Below, in pieces: positions 15,345 through 24,736 of a stretch of DNA of 64,000 nt. The translations under genes were made by a program, and so were the position numbers. Source of the stretch: JAYPHU01 sp964611435 (GTDB lineage: Bacteria > Pseudomonadota > Alphaproteobacteria > Rhodospirillales > UBA2165); the NCBI GenBank assembly GCA_964611435.1, contig CAZSXT010000018.1, forward strand, positions 16,946 through 80,945. Direction: 5' to 3'. The stretch's first letter is position 1. Each line of letters opens with the position of its first letter. The notes beneath the pieces were generated by a model, which made no database searches, was not told the DNA's origin, and was given only the letters and a program-made list of their open reading frames with translations.

Positions 15345-17660
15345 ATGGACGACAAGATCAAGGCGGAAACCGAAAAACTTCGCGACGACGCGATTGAATA
15401 CCACCGCTATCCCACCCCTGGTAAAATATCGGTCAACACGACCACGGCGCTGGCCAACCAGCGGGACTTGTCCTTGGCCTATTCGCCGGGCGTCGCCTAT
15501 GTCTCCACACTGATCGAAGAGAACCCGGCGGAAGCCGCGAACGTGACCGCGCGCGGCAATCTGGTGGCGGTGATCTCCAACGGCACGGCCGTGCTGGGCC
15601 TCGGCAACATCGGCGCACTGGCGTCCAAGCCGGTGATGGAAGGCAAGGGCGGGTTGTTCAAGAAGTTCGCCGGCATCGACGTGTTCGATATCGAGATAAA
15701 CGAGACCGATCCGGATAAGCTCGTCGATATTATCACCTCGTTGGAACCCACCTTCGGCGGGATTAACCTGGAAGACATCAAGGCCCCCGAATGTTTCGAG
15801 ATCGAGGAGAAGGTCAAACAGCGGGTGCAAATCCCGGTCATGCATGACGATCAGCACGGCACCGCCATCATCGTCGCCGCCGCCGTGGTCAACGCGCTGG
15901 AGATCGTCGGCAAGAAAATCGAAAACGTGACCCTCGCCTGCAACGGGGCCGGCGCGGCGGCGCTGGCGTGTTTGGATTTGCTGCTGACGCTCGGCATGAA
16001 AAAAGAGAACATCATCATGTGCGATTCCCAAGGTGTGGTGCACACGGACCGGGAAGGGTTGGGCAATCAGTATAAGGCGCGTTTTGCCGCGAAGACCAAG
16101 GCGCGGTCCTTGGGCGACGCCATCCTGGGCCGGGATATTTTCCTCGGGGTCTCTGTCGGCGATACGGTGACCGTGGATATGGTGAAGTCCATGGCCGACA
16201 AGCCGATCATCATGGCGCTGGCCAATCCCGATCCGGAAATCCGCCCCGAACTGGCGAAGGAGGCTGATCCGGATGCGATCATTGCCACCGGGCGCAGCGA
16301 TTATCCCAATCAGGTGAACAACGTGTTGTGTTTCCCGTTCATGTTCCGGGGCGCACTCGACGTTGGTGCAACGACGATTAACGACGAAATGAAAGCCGCC
16401 TGCGTGCACGCCCTGGCGTCCCTGGCCAAGGCGGAATCCGATGAGACCGTGGTCCAGGCCTATGGATTGTCGGAACTGAAATTCGGGCCCGATTATGTGA
16501 TCCCCAAGCCGTTCGACCCGCGTCTGTTGTCCCATTTGGCGCCGGCGGTCGCCAAGGCGGCCATGGACTCCGGTGTGGCCACCCGGCCGATCGAGGATTT
16601 CGACGCCTACCGGGAAAAACTGAATGAATTTGTCTTTAAATCTGGCAACGCCATGCGGCCGCTATTTGATCAGGCGCGGACGGACCCGAAACGGGTTGCC
16701 TATGCAGAAGGGGAATCCCATCGGGTGCTGCGCGCCGTCCAACAGGCGGTGGACGAAGGGATTGTTAAGCCGATCCTGATCGGCCGGCGTAACGTTATCG
16801 AAATGCGAATTGAACAATTGGGCCTCCGGCTCAGACCCGACGAGGATTTCGAACTGGTGGATACCGATCATGATGATCGTTACCGGGCATATTGGGAACA
16901 TTACCATTCGATCAAACGGCGGGAGGGGGTGTCCATCAATGAGGCCCGAAAGCTTCTCCGCACCAACACCACGGTGATTGCCGCGCTGATGGTGGTGCGC
17001 GGCGAGGCCGACGCCATGCTGTGCGGCAGCCAGTCCCGCTACCGGGAACATCTGAACCATATCTTTTCCATCATTGGTCTGAGGGACAATGTGGATCGTT
17101 CCGGTGCGCTGGTTATGCTGATCACCGATCAAGGCACGTTTTTTATCTGTGATCCCTATGTGAATCCGGGACCGACGGCGGAACAGATCGCCCAGTTCAC
17201 CGTCCTGGCGGCGGAGACGGTGCGCCACTTCGGGATCGAGCCCAAGGCCGCCATGCTGTCCCACTCTAACTTCGGCACGTCGAGTCTACCCACCGCCCAG
17301 AAGATGCGGGATGCGGTGCAGCTTGTCCGGGAAATGGATTCCAGTTTCGAAGTAGAAGGCGAAATGCACGCCGATGCGGCGCTCCGCGAGGAACTGCGCG
17401 GCCCCTTGATGGGCGAAACCAATCTGACTGGTCAGGCTAACCTCCTGGTTATGCCGTCTCTGGATGCGGCGAATATTTCCTACAATATATTGCGCATCCT
17501 CTCGGGCGGCATTTCTATCGGGCCCATGCTGCTGGGTCTCAAGCGCCCGGCGCATATCCTGCAGGAAACGGTGACTACGCGCGGCATCCTGAACATGACC
17601 GCCGTCGCCGTTGTTGAAGCGCAAGCCGCCACGGATCAGGAACTGCCGTTCGGGAAGTAA
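15345..17660 (+). CDS. maeB: NADP-dependent malic enzyme with phosphotransacetylase-like C-terminus
   Basis: This 771-residue protein oxidatively decarboxylates malate to pyruvate, supplying NADPH and gluconeogenic or acetyl-CoA precursors. The N-terminal malic domain (about 1-160) includes AYSPGVAYV and GLGNIGALASKPVMEGKG. The NAD-binding domain (about 165-400) includes the metal-site PVMHDDQHGTA and GAGAAALACLDLL. The C-terminal ~330 residues are the PTA_PTB domain found in MaeB, which in this family usually acts in regulation rather than catalysis. ATG 15345 has GGGAGG five bases upstream; an opening 21 codons earlier is not supported. Confidence 0.96.
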   Translation: MDDKIKAETEKLRDDAIEYHRYPTPGKISVNTTTALANQRDLSLAYSPGVAYVSTLIEENPAEAANVTARGNLVAVISNGTAVLGLGNIGALASKPVMEGKGGLFKKFAGIDVFDIEINETDPDKLVDIITSLEPTFGGINLEDIKAPECFEIEEKVKQRVQIPVMHDDQHGTAIIVAAAVVNALEIVGKKIENVTLACNGAGAAALACLDLLLTLGMKKENIIMCDSQGVVHTDREGLGNQYKARFAAKTKARSLGDAILGRDIFLGVSVGDTVTVDMVKSMADKPIIMALANPDPEIRPELAKEADPDAIIATGRSDYPNQVNNVLCFPFMFRGALDVGATTINDEMKAACVHALASLAKAESDETVVQAYGLSELKFGPDYVIPKPFDPRLLSHLAPAVAKAAMDSGVATRPIEDFDAYREKLNEFVFKSGNAMRPLFDQARTDPKRVAYAEGESHRVLRAVQQAVDEGIVKPILIGRRNVIEMRIEQLGLRLRPDEDFELVDTDHDDRYRAYWEHYHSIKRREGVSINEARKLLRTNTTVIAALMVVRGEADAMLCGSQSRYREHLNHIFSIIGLRDNVDRSGALVMLITDQGTFFICDPYVNPGPTAEQIAQFTVLAAETVRHFGIEPKAAMLSHSNFGTSSLPTAQKMRDAVQLVREMDSSFEVEGEMHADAALREELRGPLMGETNLTGQANLLVMPSLDAANISYNILRILSGGISIGPMLLGLKRPAHILQETVTTRGILNMTAVAVVEAQAATDQELPFGK

Positions 17661-17839
17661 GACCCCAACACCCTGCTTTCGTTTCCGGCGTTCTGGGCCT
17701 AAATTGCGCCTCCCCCTAACGTGCGAGCTGACCGGGCGGGTTCTGGCCGGCCCGCAGATTTACCCGTGTCGAGGCGACGCTTATCACCCAGGATCATGTC
17801 CATAACAACCAACGGGTAGCGGTTATCACCGCGGCGACC

Positions 17840-18982
17840 TTGGCCCAATCGGTCGGGGCGTGGGGCATGTTCGTCTATACGGCGGGCGCCTCCGCGATCG
17901 CCGCCGATCTGAACGTTTCGGCGACCTATATCGGGTATCAAATCGGTATCGCGTATTTTGCCGCGACCCTGTGTACCCTCTATTCCAGCGGCATTACGCG
18001 GCGTATCGGCTGTATCCGGTCTCTGGCGGCCGCCATGGCCCTGGTCGCCGTTGGGGCGTTGGCCACGACCTTGTGGCAGCTTGCCGGGATGTTTCTGGGT
18101 TCCGTCATTATGGGGATCGGGTTCGGCCTGATCCCGGCGTCCGCATCCCAAGTGCTGATTGCCGTCACGGATAAGACCAATCGCGCTCTGATCTTTTCCA
18201 TCAAGCAGAGCGGCATTCCTGTCGGCGGTCTTCTGGCGGCGTTGACGACCCCCTATTTTGCGGAAGCGTGGGACTGGCGGTTTGCCGGTTTTGCGGTGAG
18301 TGTAAGTTGCGTCGCGATTTTTCTGTTTTTGTTTTTGAACCGCCGCCGCTGGATCATCGAAGATGCGAGCACTGGCTCTACGTCCTTCAATCCCTTCCTG
18401 CCGCTGGTGGTTCTGCATCGGTCGCGCCGGCTGAATGCGCTTATTTTGATGGCGATCTGTTATGTGGGTATTCAGATAGTCTGGCTGACTTTTATGAGCC
18501 CCTTCTATGTTGAGGAGCTCAAAATTTCTCTGGTCGAGGCGGGCTTCTTTTTGGCCATCGTCCAAGTGACGGGCATCTTCGGCCGCATTTTCTGGGGATG
18601 GGTATCGGACCGGTTGCAGGACAATTTTACGCCCATGCTGATGCTGGGCTGGCTCATGATGATCTGTTGCGGCTCTGCCTATTTCCTGGGCGGTGACACG
18701 CCCTTTGCCTTATTCACACTGCTGAGTTTCGCCATCGGGTTTTCCGCTGTCAGCTGGAACGGTGTTTTCCACGCCGCCCTGATTGAGGTGTCGGACCCCG
18801 GCGAGACCGTCTCGGTGATCGCTGGCATGGCGTTCTATGTCTACATCGCCATGTTTGTCTGGCCGGCCCTGTTCGCGCTGATCATCGATTGGAGCGGAAG
18901 TTACGTGATGCCGGTCACCAGCTTGGTGCTGTTCTCTCTTGGCGGGATTTACTTTGCCTGGCAGGCGAAGGTCAGGCGCTAG
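17840..18982 (+). CDS. MFS transporter (5' end uncertain)
   Basis: A 12-segment-type major facilitator protein of at least 380 residues; hydrophobic segments run through the whole frame, with an RRIGCIRS-type loop after TM2 and FGRIFWGWVSDRL at the second-half signature position. The substrate is unknown. The 5' end is odd: the first membrane segment (VAVITAATLAQSVGAWGMF) continues upstream in frame to a stop at 17729-17731, but the only common start codon available is TTG 17840, which cuts that segment in half and has no ribosome-binding site. ATG 17796, in the neighbouring frame, would join this frame if one base were inserted before 17820, so a sequence error or frameshift is possible. Confidence 0.8.
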   Translation: MAQSVGAWGMFVYTAGASAIAADLNVSATYIGYQIGIAYFAATLCTLYSSGITRRIGCIRSLAAAMALVAVGALATTLWQLAGMFLGSVIMGIGFGLIPASASQVLIAVTDKTNRALIFSIKQSGIPVGGLLAALTTPYFAEAWDWRFAGFAVSVSCVAIFLFLFLNRRRWIIEDASTGSTSFNPFLPLVVLHRSRRLNALILMAICYVGIQIVWLTFMSPFYVEELKISLVEAGFFLAIVQVTGIFGRIFWGWVSDRLQDNFTPMLMLGWLMMICCGSAYFLGGDTPFALFTLLSFAIGFSAVSWNGVFHAALIEVSDPGETVSVIAGMAFYVYIAMFVWPALFALIIDWSGSYVMPVTSLVLFSLGGIYFAWQAKVRR

Positions 18983-18997
18983 GCGCGCCGCGCAGTC

Positions 18998-20359
18998 CTA
19001 GTACGCCAGTTCGGTAAACGCTGGTTCGACGGAGCCGTTCCACTCGCCATCGAACTTGGCGAGCAGGTCTTCTGCCGGGGAGCGGCCCGACTTGGCAATC
19101 TCGACCAGCGGGTTGAGGAAGCTGGTTTCGTCATTGCCGGAACTGTCCAACCGCTTGCGGCGCTGAAGCCCGCTTTTAGAGATGTTCAACACGTCAATCG
19201 CCATCTCTTGAAGCTTGCCGCTCCGAAACGGAGTCTGGAGAGCGGTCTTGGGAACCCCGTCCCGAAGGGCGGAGATTTCGTTGACCGACCAATCGGCGAT
19301 ATAGGCCTCCACGTCGGCGAGGGCCTGTGCGTCGTACAAGAGCCCAACCCAGAACGCCGGCAGGGCGCAGAGCCGGTTCCAAGGCCCGCCGTCGGCGCCC
19401 CGCATCTCCAGGAAACGTTTCAACCGGACTTCGGGGAAGGCGGTCGTCATATGGTCTTCCCAATCGGTGATGGTCGGCTTCTCGCCGGGCAGGGCCGGCA
19501 ATTCGCCCTTCATGAAATCCCGGAAGGATTGTCCCGAGGCGTCAATATACGTACCGTCCCGGTAGACGAAGTACATGGGCACATCGAGCATGTAGTCCAC
19601 ATAACGTTCGAAGCCAAAATTATCGTCGAAGACAAAGGGCAACATGCCGGTGCGGTCTGGATCGGTGTCGTTCCAAATCTCGCTGCGGAAACTCAGGAAG
19701 CCGTTCTTGCCGCCATCCCGGAATGGTGAGTTGGCCCAAAGCGCCGTGGCAACGGGCTGCAGCGCCAGGGCGGCGCGAAACATCCGCACCATGTTGGCTT
19801 CGCTGTCAAAGTCCAGATTCACCTGGACGGTGCAGGTGGCCAGCATCATGTGGTGGCCGAGCGTGCCCCGCTTGGGCATATATTCCCGCATAATTTTATA
19901 GCGGCCCTTGGGCATCCATTCGATTTCGTCCAATGTTCCCTTGGCCAGATAGCCGAGGCCAACGAAACTGACGCCCATTTCCCCGGCGACCTCCTTGACC
20001 TGTTTCAGGTGGCCGGTCACCTCGCTGCAGGTTTGATGAATGGTCTCCAGCGGCGCGCCGGAGAGTTCCACCTGACCGCCGGGCTCCAGACTGACCGAAC
20101 TGCCGTCCGGTTTCTTCAGGGCGATCGGGTTGCCCTTCTCCAGCACCGGTTCCCAGCCAAATCGAGTCATCCCGTCCAGCAGGGTGCGGATGCCCTTTGG
20201 TCCCTCGTAGCGGAGGGTCGTCAGGGTCGCAGGATCGATGGCAAACTTTTCATGTTCGGTGCCGATCCGCCATTTTTCCGCCGGCTTACAGCCGCTTGCG
20301 AGATAGGCAACGAGGTCGGATTTGTCGGATATGGCAGGGTCTGCGCTGACAGCGTTCAT
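18998..20359 (-). CDS. gshA: Glutamate--cysteine ligase (plant/alphaproteobacterial type)
   Basis: A 453-residue enzyme making gamma-glutamylcysteine, the first step of glutathione synthesis. Family stretches are clear: WRIGTEHEKFAID near the start (glutamate/ATP site), EPGGQVELSGAPLETIH, a central MLATCTVQVNLDFDSE, and MRGADGGPWNRLCALPAFW toward the end. Length agrees with the plant-like GCL family of alphaproteobacteria (~450). It lies 64 bases downstream of rsmE on the same strand. Glutathione-using genes occur elsewhere in the window (GST at 33239, gamma-glutamyltransferase at 51274). Confidence 0.94.
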   Translation of the reverse strand: MNAVSADPAISDKSDLVAYLASGCKPAEKWRIGTEHEKFAIDPATLTTLRYEGPKGIRTLLDGMTRFGWEPVLEKGNPIALKKPDGSSVSLEPGGQVELSGAPLETIHQTCSEVTGHLKQVKEVAGEMGVSFVGLGYLAKGTLDEIEWMPKGRYKIMREYMPKRGTLGHHMMLATCTVQVNLDFDSEANMVRMFRAALALQPVATALWANSPFRDGGKNGFLSFRSEIWNDTDPDRTGMLPFVFDDNFGFERYVDYMLDVPMYFVYRDGTYIDASGQSFRDFMKGELPALPGEKPTITDWEDHMTTAFPEVRLKRFLEMRGADGGPWNRLCALPAFWVGLLYDAQALADVEAYIADWSVNEISALRDGVPKTALQTPFRSGKLQEMAIDVLNISKSGLQRRKRLDSSGNDETSFLNPLVEIAKSGRSPAEDLLAKFDGEWNGSVEPAFTELAY

Positions 20360-20423
20360 GTTGGACTTTCACTTCGGGGCGGGGTGATCTTGTGGTTGAT
20401 ATCCCCTAACCGTGACGAATGTA

Positions 20424-21158
20424 TTAACTCTTCTCGACCCAGTCTCCGGCCACCGCCTGCCAAACCGTCATAGCGGCAATCGCCGCGGTTTCGGCCCGCA
20501 GCAGACGCCGGCCCATGGATGCTGACGTAACAAAATCCAGATTTGCCAGAGCGTCAAGCTCCTCGGGTGAGAAACCGCCCTCTGGTCCTATCAGGATGGT
20601 GCCTGGCTTACCGATATGTGCCTTCATGGCGTGGGCAACCGATCTTCCCGTGCCCGTCTCGTTCATCAGGATCACCGGCCGGTCCGACGGCCACTCTCGG
20701 AACACTTGGCGCAGGGGCTGCGACGCATCAATGGAGGGGACGGTAAGCCGGCCGCATTGTTCCGACGCCTCCCGGGTGATGGCCGACAGGCGATCCGTAT
20801 TGATCCTGTCTGAATTGGTGCGATCCGTAATGACGGGTAACATCCGGGTAACGCCCAGCTCCGTCGCTTTTTCGGCAATCAGGTCCACCGGGCCTCGTTT
20901 CAGAAGGGCAAACATCAGCCACAAATCAGGTTCTTCTGGCTGAGGACGGATTTGTGTTTGGAGCGCCAGCCGCACCTCCTTCTTAGCGGCGGAGGCGATA
21001 CTTGCCCGCCATTCACCGTCCCGGCCGTTGAACAGCAATACCGCGTCACCCACCGATCGCCGCATGACATTAGCCAGATAGTGGGATTGGCCTTTGTCCA
21101 GGGAGATTTCTCCGCCATGGTTAAGCGGTGTCTCTACATAGAGCCGGATGTCGCTCAT
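20424..21158 (-). CDS. rsmE: 16S rRNA (uracil1498-N3)-methyltransferase
   Basis: A 244-residue SPOUT-class methyltransferase that modifies U1498 in the decoding region of 16S rRNA. The N-terminal PUA-like domain contains SHYLANVMRRSVGD, and the C-terminal trefoil-knot SAM site contains ILIGPEGGFSPEELDAL and the final SMGRRLLRAETAAIAAM. Its ATG (21156-21158) overlaps the stop of the cyclase gene upstream (ATGA), so translation is coupled. Confidence 0.96.
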   Translation of the reverse strand: MSDIRLYVETPLNHGGEISLDKGQSHYLANVMRRSVGDAVLLFNGRDGEWRASIASAAKKEVRLALQTQIRPQPEEPDLWLMFALLKRGPVDLIAEKATELGVTRMLPVITDRTNSDRINTDRLSAITREASEQCGRLTVPSIDASQPLRQVFREWPSDRPVILMNETGTGRSVAHAMKAHIGKPGTILIGPEGGFSPEELDALANLDFVTSASMGRRLLRAETAAIAAMTVWQAVAGDWVEKS

Positions 21159-23296
21159 TTCTCGTCCATATGGATCATGGCGCCGACCTGGCCTGCTTCC
21201 AGCCGTTTCAGGTGGAACCGGATCAGCGGGTCATCCGGGAACGTGGCCGCCAAATCCCGGAACTTCTCCAGGGCCGCCGGATCCTCGGAGATCACCAAGT
21301 CATAGGCCTCCAGGTAGCGCTGTACCCGGTCGGACCCGATCTCCGCCTTGGTCAAGGGCTCCAGCGCGACGATACCGGTTGTCTTACCCTTCAATACGAC
21401 GATGCCCACCGGCCGTCCCGTAAAGTCGGGGGCCAGCATGGCGGTCTCGATGCTGATGCAGACATTGGTGCCAAGATATTTGTTCACCCCTTCCATGCGG
21501 GAGGCGGTGTTGATGGCGTCCCCATGGGCGGCATAGTTAAACAGCACGTCGCCGCCCATATTGCCGATGATTACCGGGCCGGTGTGGACGCCAATCCGGG
21601 TTTTGCCGACGGGCTGGCCCAGACGGCGATATTTCTCCGAAAATTCTTTGGCGAACTGATCCATTTCCAGGGCGCAGGCGATGGCGCGTTCGGCATGATC
21701 GGCCTGTGTCACCGGTGCGTTAAAGAAAAAGGCGGTGGCGTCGCCAACGATGGCGTCCAACGTGCCGCCGTGGCGAAAACCGATTTCCACCATGCCGTTG
21801 AGATATTCGTTCAGCAGGGGAATAAGCGTGCCCGGTTCGGACTTTTCCACCAGCGGCGTAAAGCCGGCCAGATCGGAAAACAGAAAACTCAGCACGCGCC
21901 GCTCTCCGCCTAGCTCCATTTGATTAGGATTGCGGATCAGTTCTTCGACAAAATTGGGGGAAACGTAGTGTGAGAAGGCTTCCCGGATCCACCGTCCCTG
22001 CTGCTCGGTCTGCAAGTGCCTAAGGACGGAACAAGAGAGAAACACCAGAACGCCCGTCAGCGCGGGGAATACAGGGTCGATCAGAAGTCCGTGGGCCGCA
22101 AAGGCGTACATGGAAAGGCCGATTGAGATCACCACCGCCGCCATGCCCAGTAGCACCGAGATGACCGCGCCGAACAGATAGGTGAGTCCAATGACCACAA
22201 GGCCCAGCACCAACATAAAGGCCATCTCTGCCCCGTTGGCCCAATCTGGTCGGGACAGGTACTGACCGTTGATCATTTGTGCGAGCATCTGCGCCTGCAT
22301 CTCCACGCCGGGCATGGCGCCCAAGGGGCTGAACCGCAAATCCAATAGACCCGTGGCGGACGCGCCGATGAGAACAATCTTACCGGTGAACGTATCAGCC
22401 GGCGCCTCGTCCCGAATGATCTTCCAGGCGGGTGTTTTCATGGCCGCCGGTAGTTCGCCGAAGTGCAGCCACAACCGGCCATTGGCGTCTGTCGGGATGG
22501 TCAGATCGCCGATTCGGACCGAAATCAGCCCGGTGGGGTCACCAAAGCTCTTCTCCGAACTCGCGCCGGACGAGGTCACGATGTAGGTTGATGCGCCCTG
22601 GGCGACGCGGAGAGCCTCGGCAATCAATGACGGTACAATTCTGCCGCCGTTGCGCATCAACAAGGGCACCCGCCGGACGACGCCGTCCTGATCCGGCGCG
22701 AAATTCATGGCGCCGGAGCCTTTTGCCGCCTCGTCGAACAGCCGCATCGAGGTGATGGCGCCGGGAAAGTCCAGCAGGAAGGGTTTCGGATCATCGCCGG
22801 CTTGGGCGACCCCGAATTTTATGACGGGGATGGAGGTATCCTTTTCCCGGTTGGTCAGCGCCAGCCCGGTCACCGCCCGGCCCTTGGCCAAGGCGTCGGC
22901 GAACAGCTGGTCATGGTCGGGCAGATTGTCCAGTTCTTGCTTCAGCTCCGGCGACGCTTGCAGCCGCCGGGCCATCTGCCTGGGCGACGTCCGGTCGGTC
23001 TCCGAGAACATCATATCGAAGGCGATGGCCGCTGCGCCGGCTTCGTTCAGATGGGTGACCAGGTCCGCCAGAATATCCCTCGGCCAAGGCCATTGCCCCA
23101 GTATTTCGATGCTGGCTTCGTCGATATCGACCACTTGGACCGGCGCCGGTTTGATCTCCCGCGGACGCCAGCGCTGATAGACATCGAACACGGCATTGCG
23201 CACGGTTTCGATCAAGGCGGGCTCTTCCGCGCGAATGCCGATGGCCGCGATCAGGATCGCCGCGGAAACAAGCAGGGGGTAAAAACGCATCATCAC
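21155..23296 (-). CDS. CHASE2-domain adenylate/guanylate cyclase (class III)
   Basis: A 713-residue membrane-bound class III nucleotide cyclase. After an N-terminal membrane segment (residues 5-23), an extracytoplasmic CHASE2 sensor domain spans about 35-330 (with PVQVVDIDEASIEILGQWPWPR and DTFTGKIVLIGASATGLLDL). Three hydrophobic segments follow (about 350-430), then the cyclase domain from about 465 (VLSFLFSDLAGFTPLVEKSE, the metal-binding FxDLxGFT) through GDATAFFFNAP and HTGPVIIGNMGG. It probably makes cAMP in response to an external signal. The frame opens at GTG 23296 followed by two ATGs; any of the three could be the start. The gene is coupled to rsmE and lies upstream of gshA. Confidence 0.93.
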   Translation of the reverse strand: MMMRFYPLLVSAAILIAAIGIRAEEPALIETVRNAVFDVYQRWRPREIKPAPVQVVDIDEASIEILGQWPWPRDILADLVTHLNEAGAAAIAFDMMFSETDRTSPRQMARRLQASPELKQELDNLPDHDQLFADALAKGRAVTGLALTNREKDTSIPVIKFGVAQAGDDPKPFLLDFPGAITSMRLFDEAAKGSGAMNFAPDQDGVVRRVPLLMRNGGRIVPSLIAEALRVAQGASTYIVTSSGASSEKSFGDPTGLISVRIGDLTIPTDANGRLWLHFGELPAAMKTPAWKIIRDEAPADTFTGKIVLIGASATGLLDLRFSPLGAMPGVEMQAQMLAQMINGQYLSRPDWANGAEMAFMLVLGLVVIGLTYLFGAVISVLLGMAAVVISIGLSMYAFAAHGLLIDPVFPALTGVLVFLSCSVLRHLQTEQQGRWIREAFSHYVSPNFVEELIRNPNQMELGGERRVLSFLFSDLAGFTPLVEKSEPGTLIPLLNEYLNGMVEIGFRHGGTLDAIVGDATAFFFNAPVTQADHAERAIACALEMDQFAKEFSEKYRRLGQPVGKTRIGVHTGPVIIGNMGGDVLFNYAAHGDAINTASRMEGVNKYLGTNVCISIETAMLAPDFTGRPVGIVVLKGKTTGIVALEPLTKAEIGSDRVQRYLEAYDLVISEDPAALEKFRDLAATFPDDPLIRFHLKRLEAGQVGAMIHMDEK

Positions 23297-23367
23297 GCGA
23301 CTATAAACACCAATTGTCTGAAATTTCAGCTATTTTCGGCCACGTGGCGGGTTGCCCCCTTGTGAAC

Positions 23368-23390
23368 ACCGGGACATGACAGTTCCCGGT
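23368..23390. repeat. Perfect inverted repeat in the cyclase/chorismate mutase intergenic region
   Basis: ACCGGGA (23368-23374) faces TCCCGGT (23384-23390) across nine bases, between two divergent genes. It could be an operator for a dimeric regulator or simply a small hairpin; no regulator is identifiable. Confidence 0.35.
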
Positions 23391-23450
23391 CGCCGCATTA
23401 TGATCATGCGCACGCGCCAGTAAGGGGCAATAGGGAGGAGACTCAGCGCC

Positions 23451-23744
23451 ATGACCGACGACGCCATCGCCAAATTGCGGGAATATCGGGACAGTATCGA
23501 CAATATCGATGCGGCTTTGGTGTTTCTCCTCTCAGAGCGGTTTAAAATCACCCAAAAGGTTGGAGAGTTTAAGGCGCAGAACGAACTGCCGCCCGCCGAT
23601 AAAGGCCGGGAGGCGGAACAGATCAAGCGTCTCAGGACCCTGGCGGCCGACGCCAAACTGGATCCTGATTTCAGCGAGAAGTTCCTCAACTTCATTGTCG
23701 AGGAAGTGATCCGCAATCACGAGAAAATACGGGACGGGGGATAG
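23451..23744 (+). CDS. Chorismate mutase (AroQ class)
   Basis: A 97-residue all-helical chorismate mutase, converting chorismate to prephenate for phenylalanine and tyrosine synthesis. Active-site features of AroQ proteins are visible: the N-terminal IDNIDAALVFLLSERFKITQ with the conserved arginine and KVGEFKAQN with its lysine, and the C-terminal FIVEEVIRNHEKIR helix. It is a free-standing monofunctional form, not fused to prephenate dehydratase. GGAGGAG lies ten bases upstream of ATG 23451. ubiA, which also uses a chorismate-derived substrate (4-hydroxybenzoate), follows after 26 bases. Confidence 0.93.
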   Translation: MTDDAIAKLREYRDSIDNIDAALVFLLSERFKITQKVGEFKAQNELPPADKGREAEQIKRLRTLAADAKLDPDFSEKFLNFIVEEVIRNHEKIRDGG

Positions 23745-23770
23745 ACTCCGCTGCCGGCCATGGATGGATC

Positions 23771-24724
23771 ATGGTGAGCGACGCAACCTCCGGCTCCGGA
23801 CCAGAAAATAGTTTCGAGGCCAGCGACATCCCCAAAGGGGGATGGGTCGATTCGTGGGTGCCCGCGGCATTGCGGCCCTATGCGCGGATGGCCCGGTTCG
23901 ACCGGCCCATCGGCACCTGGCTGTTGCTGTTTCCCTGCTGGTGGTCGTTGGTCTTCGCTTACCAGGATTGGACGAATGTCAGCCGCTTCGTCTGGTTCTT
24001 TATCCTGTTCGGAATCGGTGCGACGATCATGCGGGGCGCCGGCTGCACCTTTAATGACATCACTGATCGGAATTTTGACGGCAAGGTCGCCCGGACCGCC
24101 GACCGGCCGATCCCGTCGGGCCAGGTCAGCGTTCGCCAGGCGGTCCTTTATATGATCATCCTCAGCCTGATCGGGTTCATTGTTTTGATCCAGTTCAACG
24201 TCTTCGCCGTCGGCGTCGGTGTGGCGTCGCTTTTCCTTGTGGCGATCTATCCGTTTATGAAACGGGTGACCTATTGGCCGCAGTTTTTCTTGGGCCTCGC
24301 CTTCAACTGGGGGGCGCTGTTGGGCTGGGCGGCGGTGCGCGGCGATCTGCAGTGGCCCGCCCTGGTGCTTTATGTCGGCGGCATCTTCTGGACCTTGGGC
24401 TACGACACGATCTATGCCCATCAGGACAAGGAAGATGATTTGTTTGTCGGGATCAAGTCGTCGGCCATCCGTCTGGGCGCGGGCACCCGGCCCTGGCTGT
24501 TTCTGTTTTATGGGAGCGCTGCAGTATTGTTTACCATCACCGGCTGGATGCTGGGCCTAAGCTGGCCCTTTTATGTGGCCATGGGGCTGGCGGCGATCCA
24601 GCTCGCTTGGCAGGCCTGGGACGTGGATATCGACGATCCGGCGGACTGTTTGCGCAAATTCAAATCGAACCGGCTGTTCAGCTGGATTCTACTGGTCGGG
24701 ATTATCCTCGGCCATATTGTATAG
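23771..24724 (+). CDS. ubiA: 4-hydroxybenzoate polyprenyltransferase
   Basis: A 317-residue integral membrane prenyltransferase that attaches the polyprenyl tail to 4-hydroxybenzoate in ubiquinone synthesis. The two aspartate-rich motifs that bind magnesium-diphosphate are visible: NDITDRNFDGKVART in the first half and YAHQDKEDDLFVGIKSSA in the second. Eight or so hydrophobic segments surround them. The N-terminal ~45 residues are hydrophilic and variable; ATG 23771 is followed at once by GTG 23774, which could also serve. It lies between chorismate mutase and a small hydrolase in one direction. Confidence 0.95.
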   Translation: MVSDATSGSGPENSFEASDIPKGGWVDSWVPAALRPYARMARFDRPIGTWLLLFPCWWSLVFAYQDWTNVSRFVWFFILFGIGATIMRGAGCTFNDITDRNFDGKVARTADRPIPSGQVSVRQAVLYMIILSLIGFIVLIQFNVFAVGVGVASLFLVAIYPFMKRVTYWPQFFLGLAFNWGALLGWAAVRGDLQWPALVLYVGGIFWTLGYDTIYAHQDKEDDLFVGIKSSAIRLGAGTRPWLFLFYGSAAVLFTITGWMLGLSWPFYVAMGLAAIQLAWQAWDVDIDDPADCLRKFKSNRLFSWILLVGIILGHIV

Positions 24725-24736
24725 GAGGGTCATCGC

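Noticed and set aside
15108..16535. A 475-codon minus-strand frame over maeB
   Set aside because: Antisense of the malic enzyme; no motif and no ribosome-binding site.
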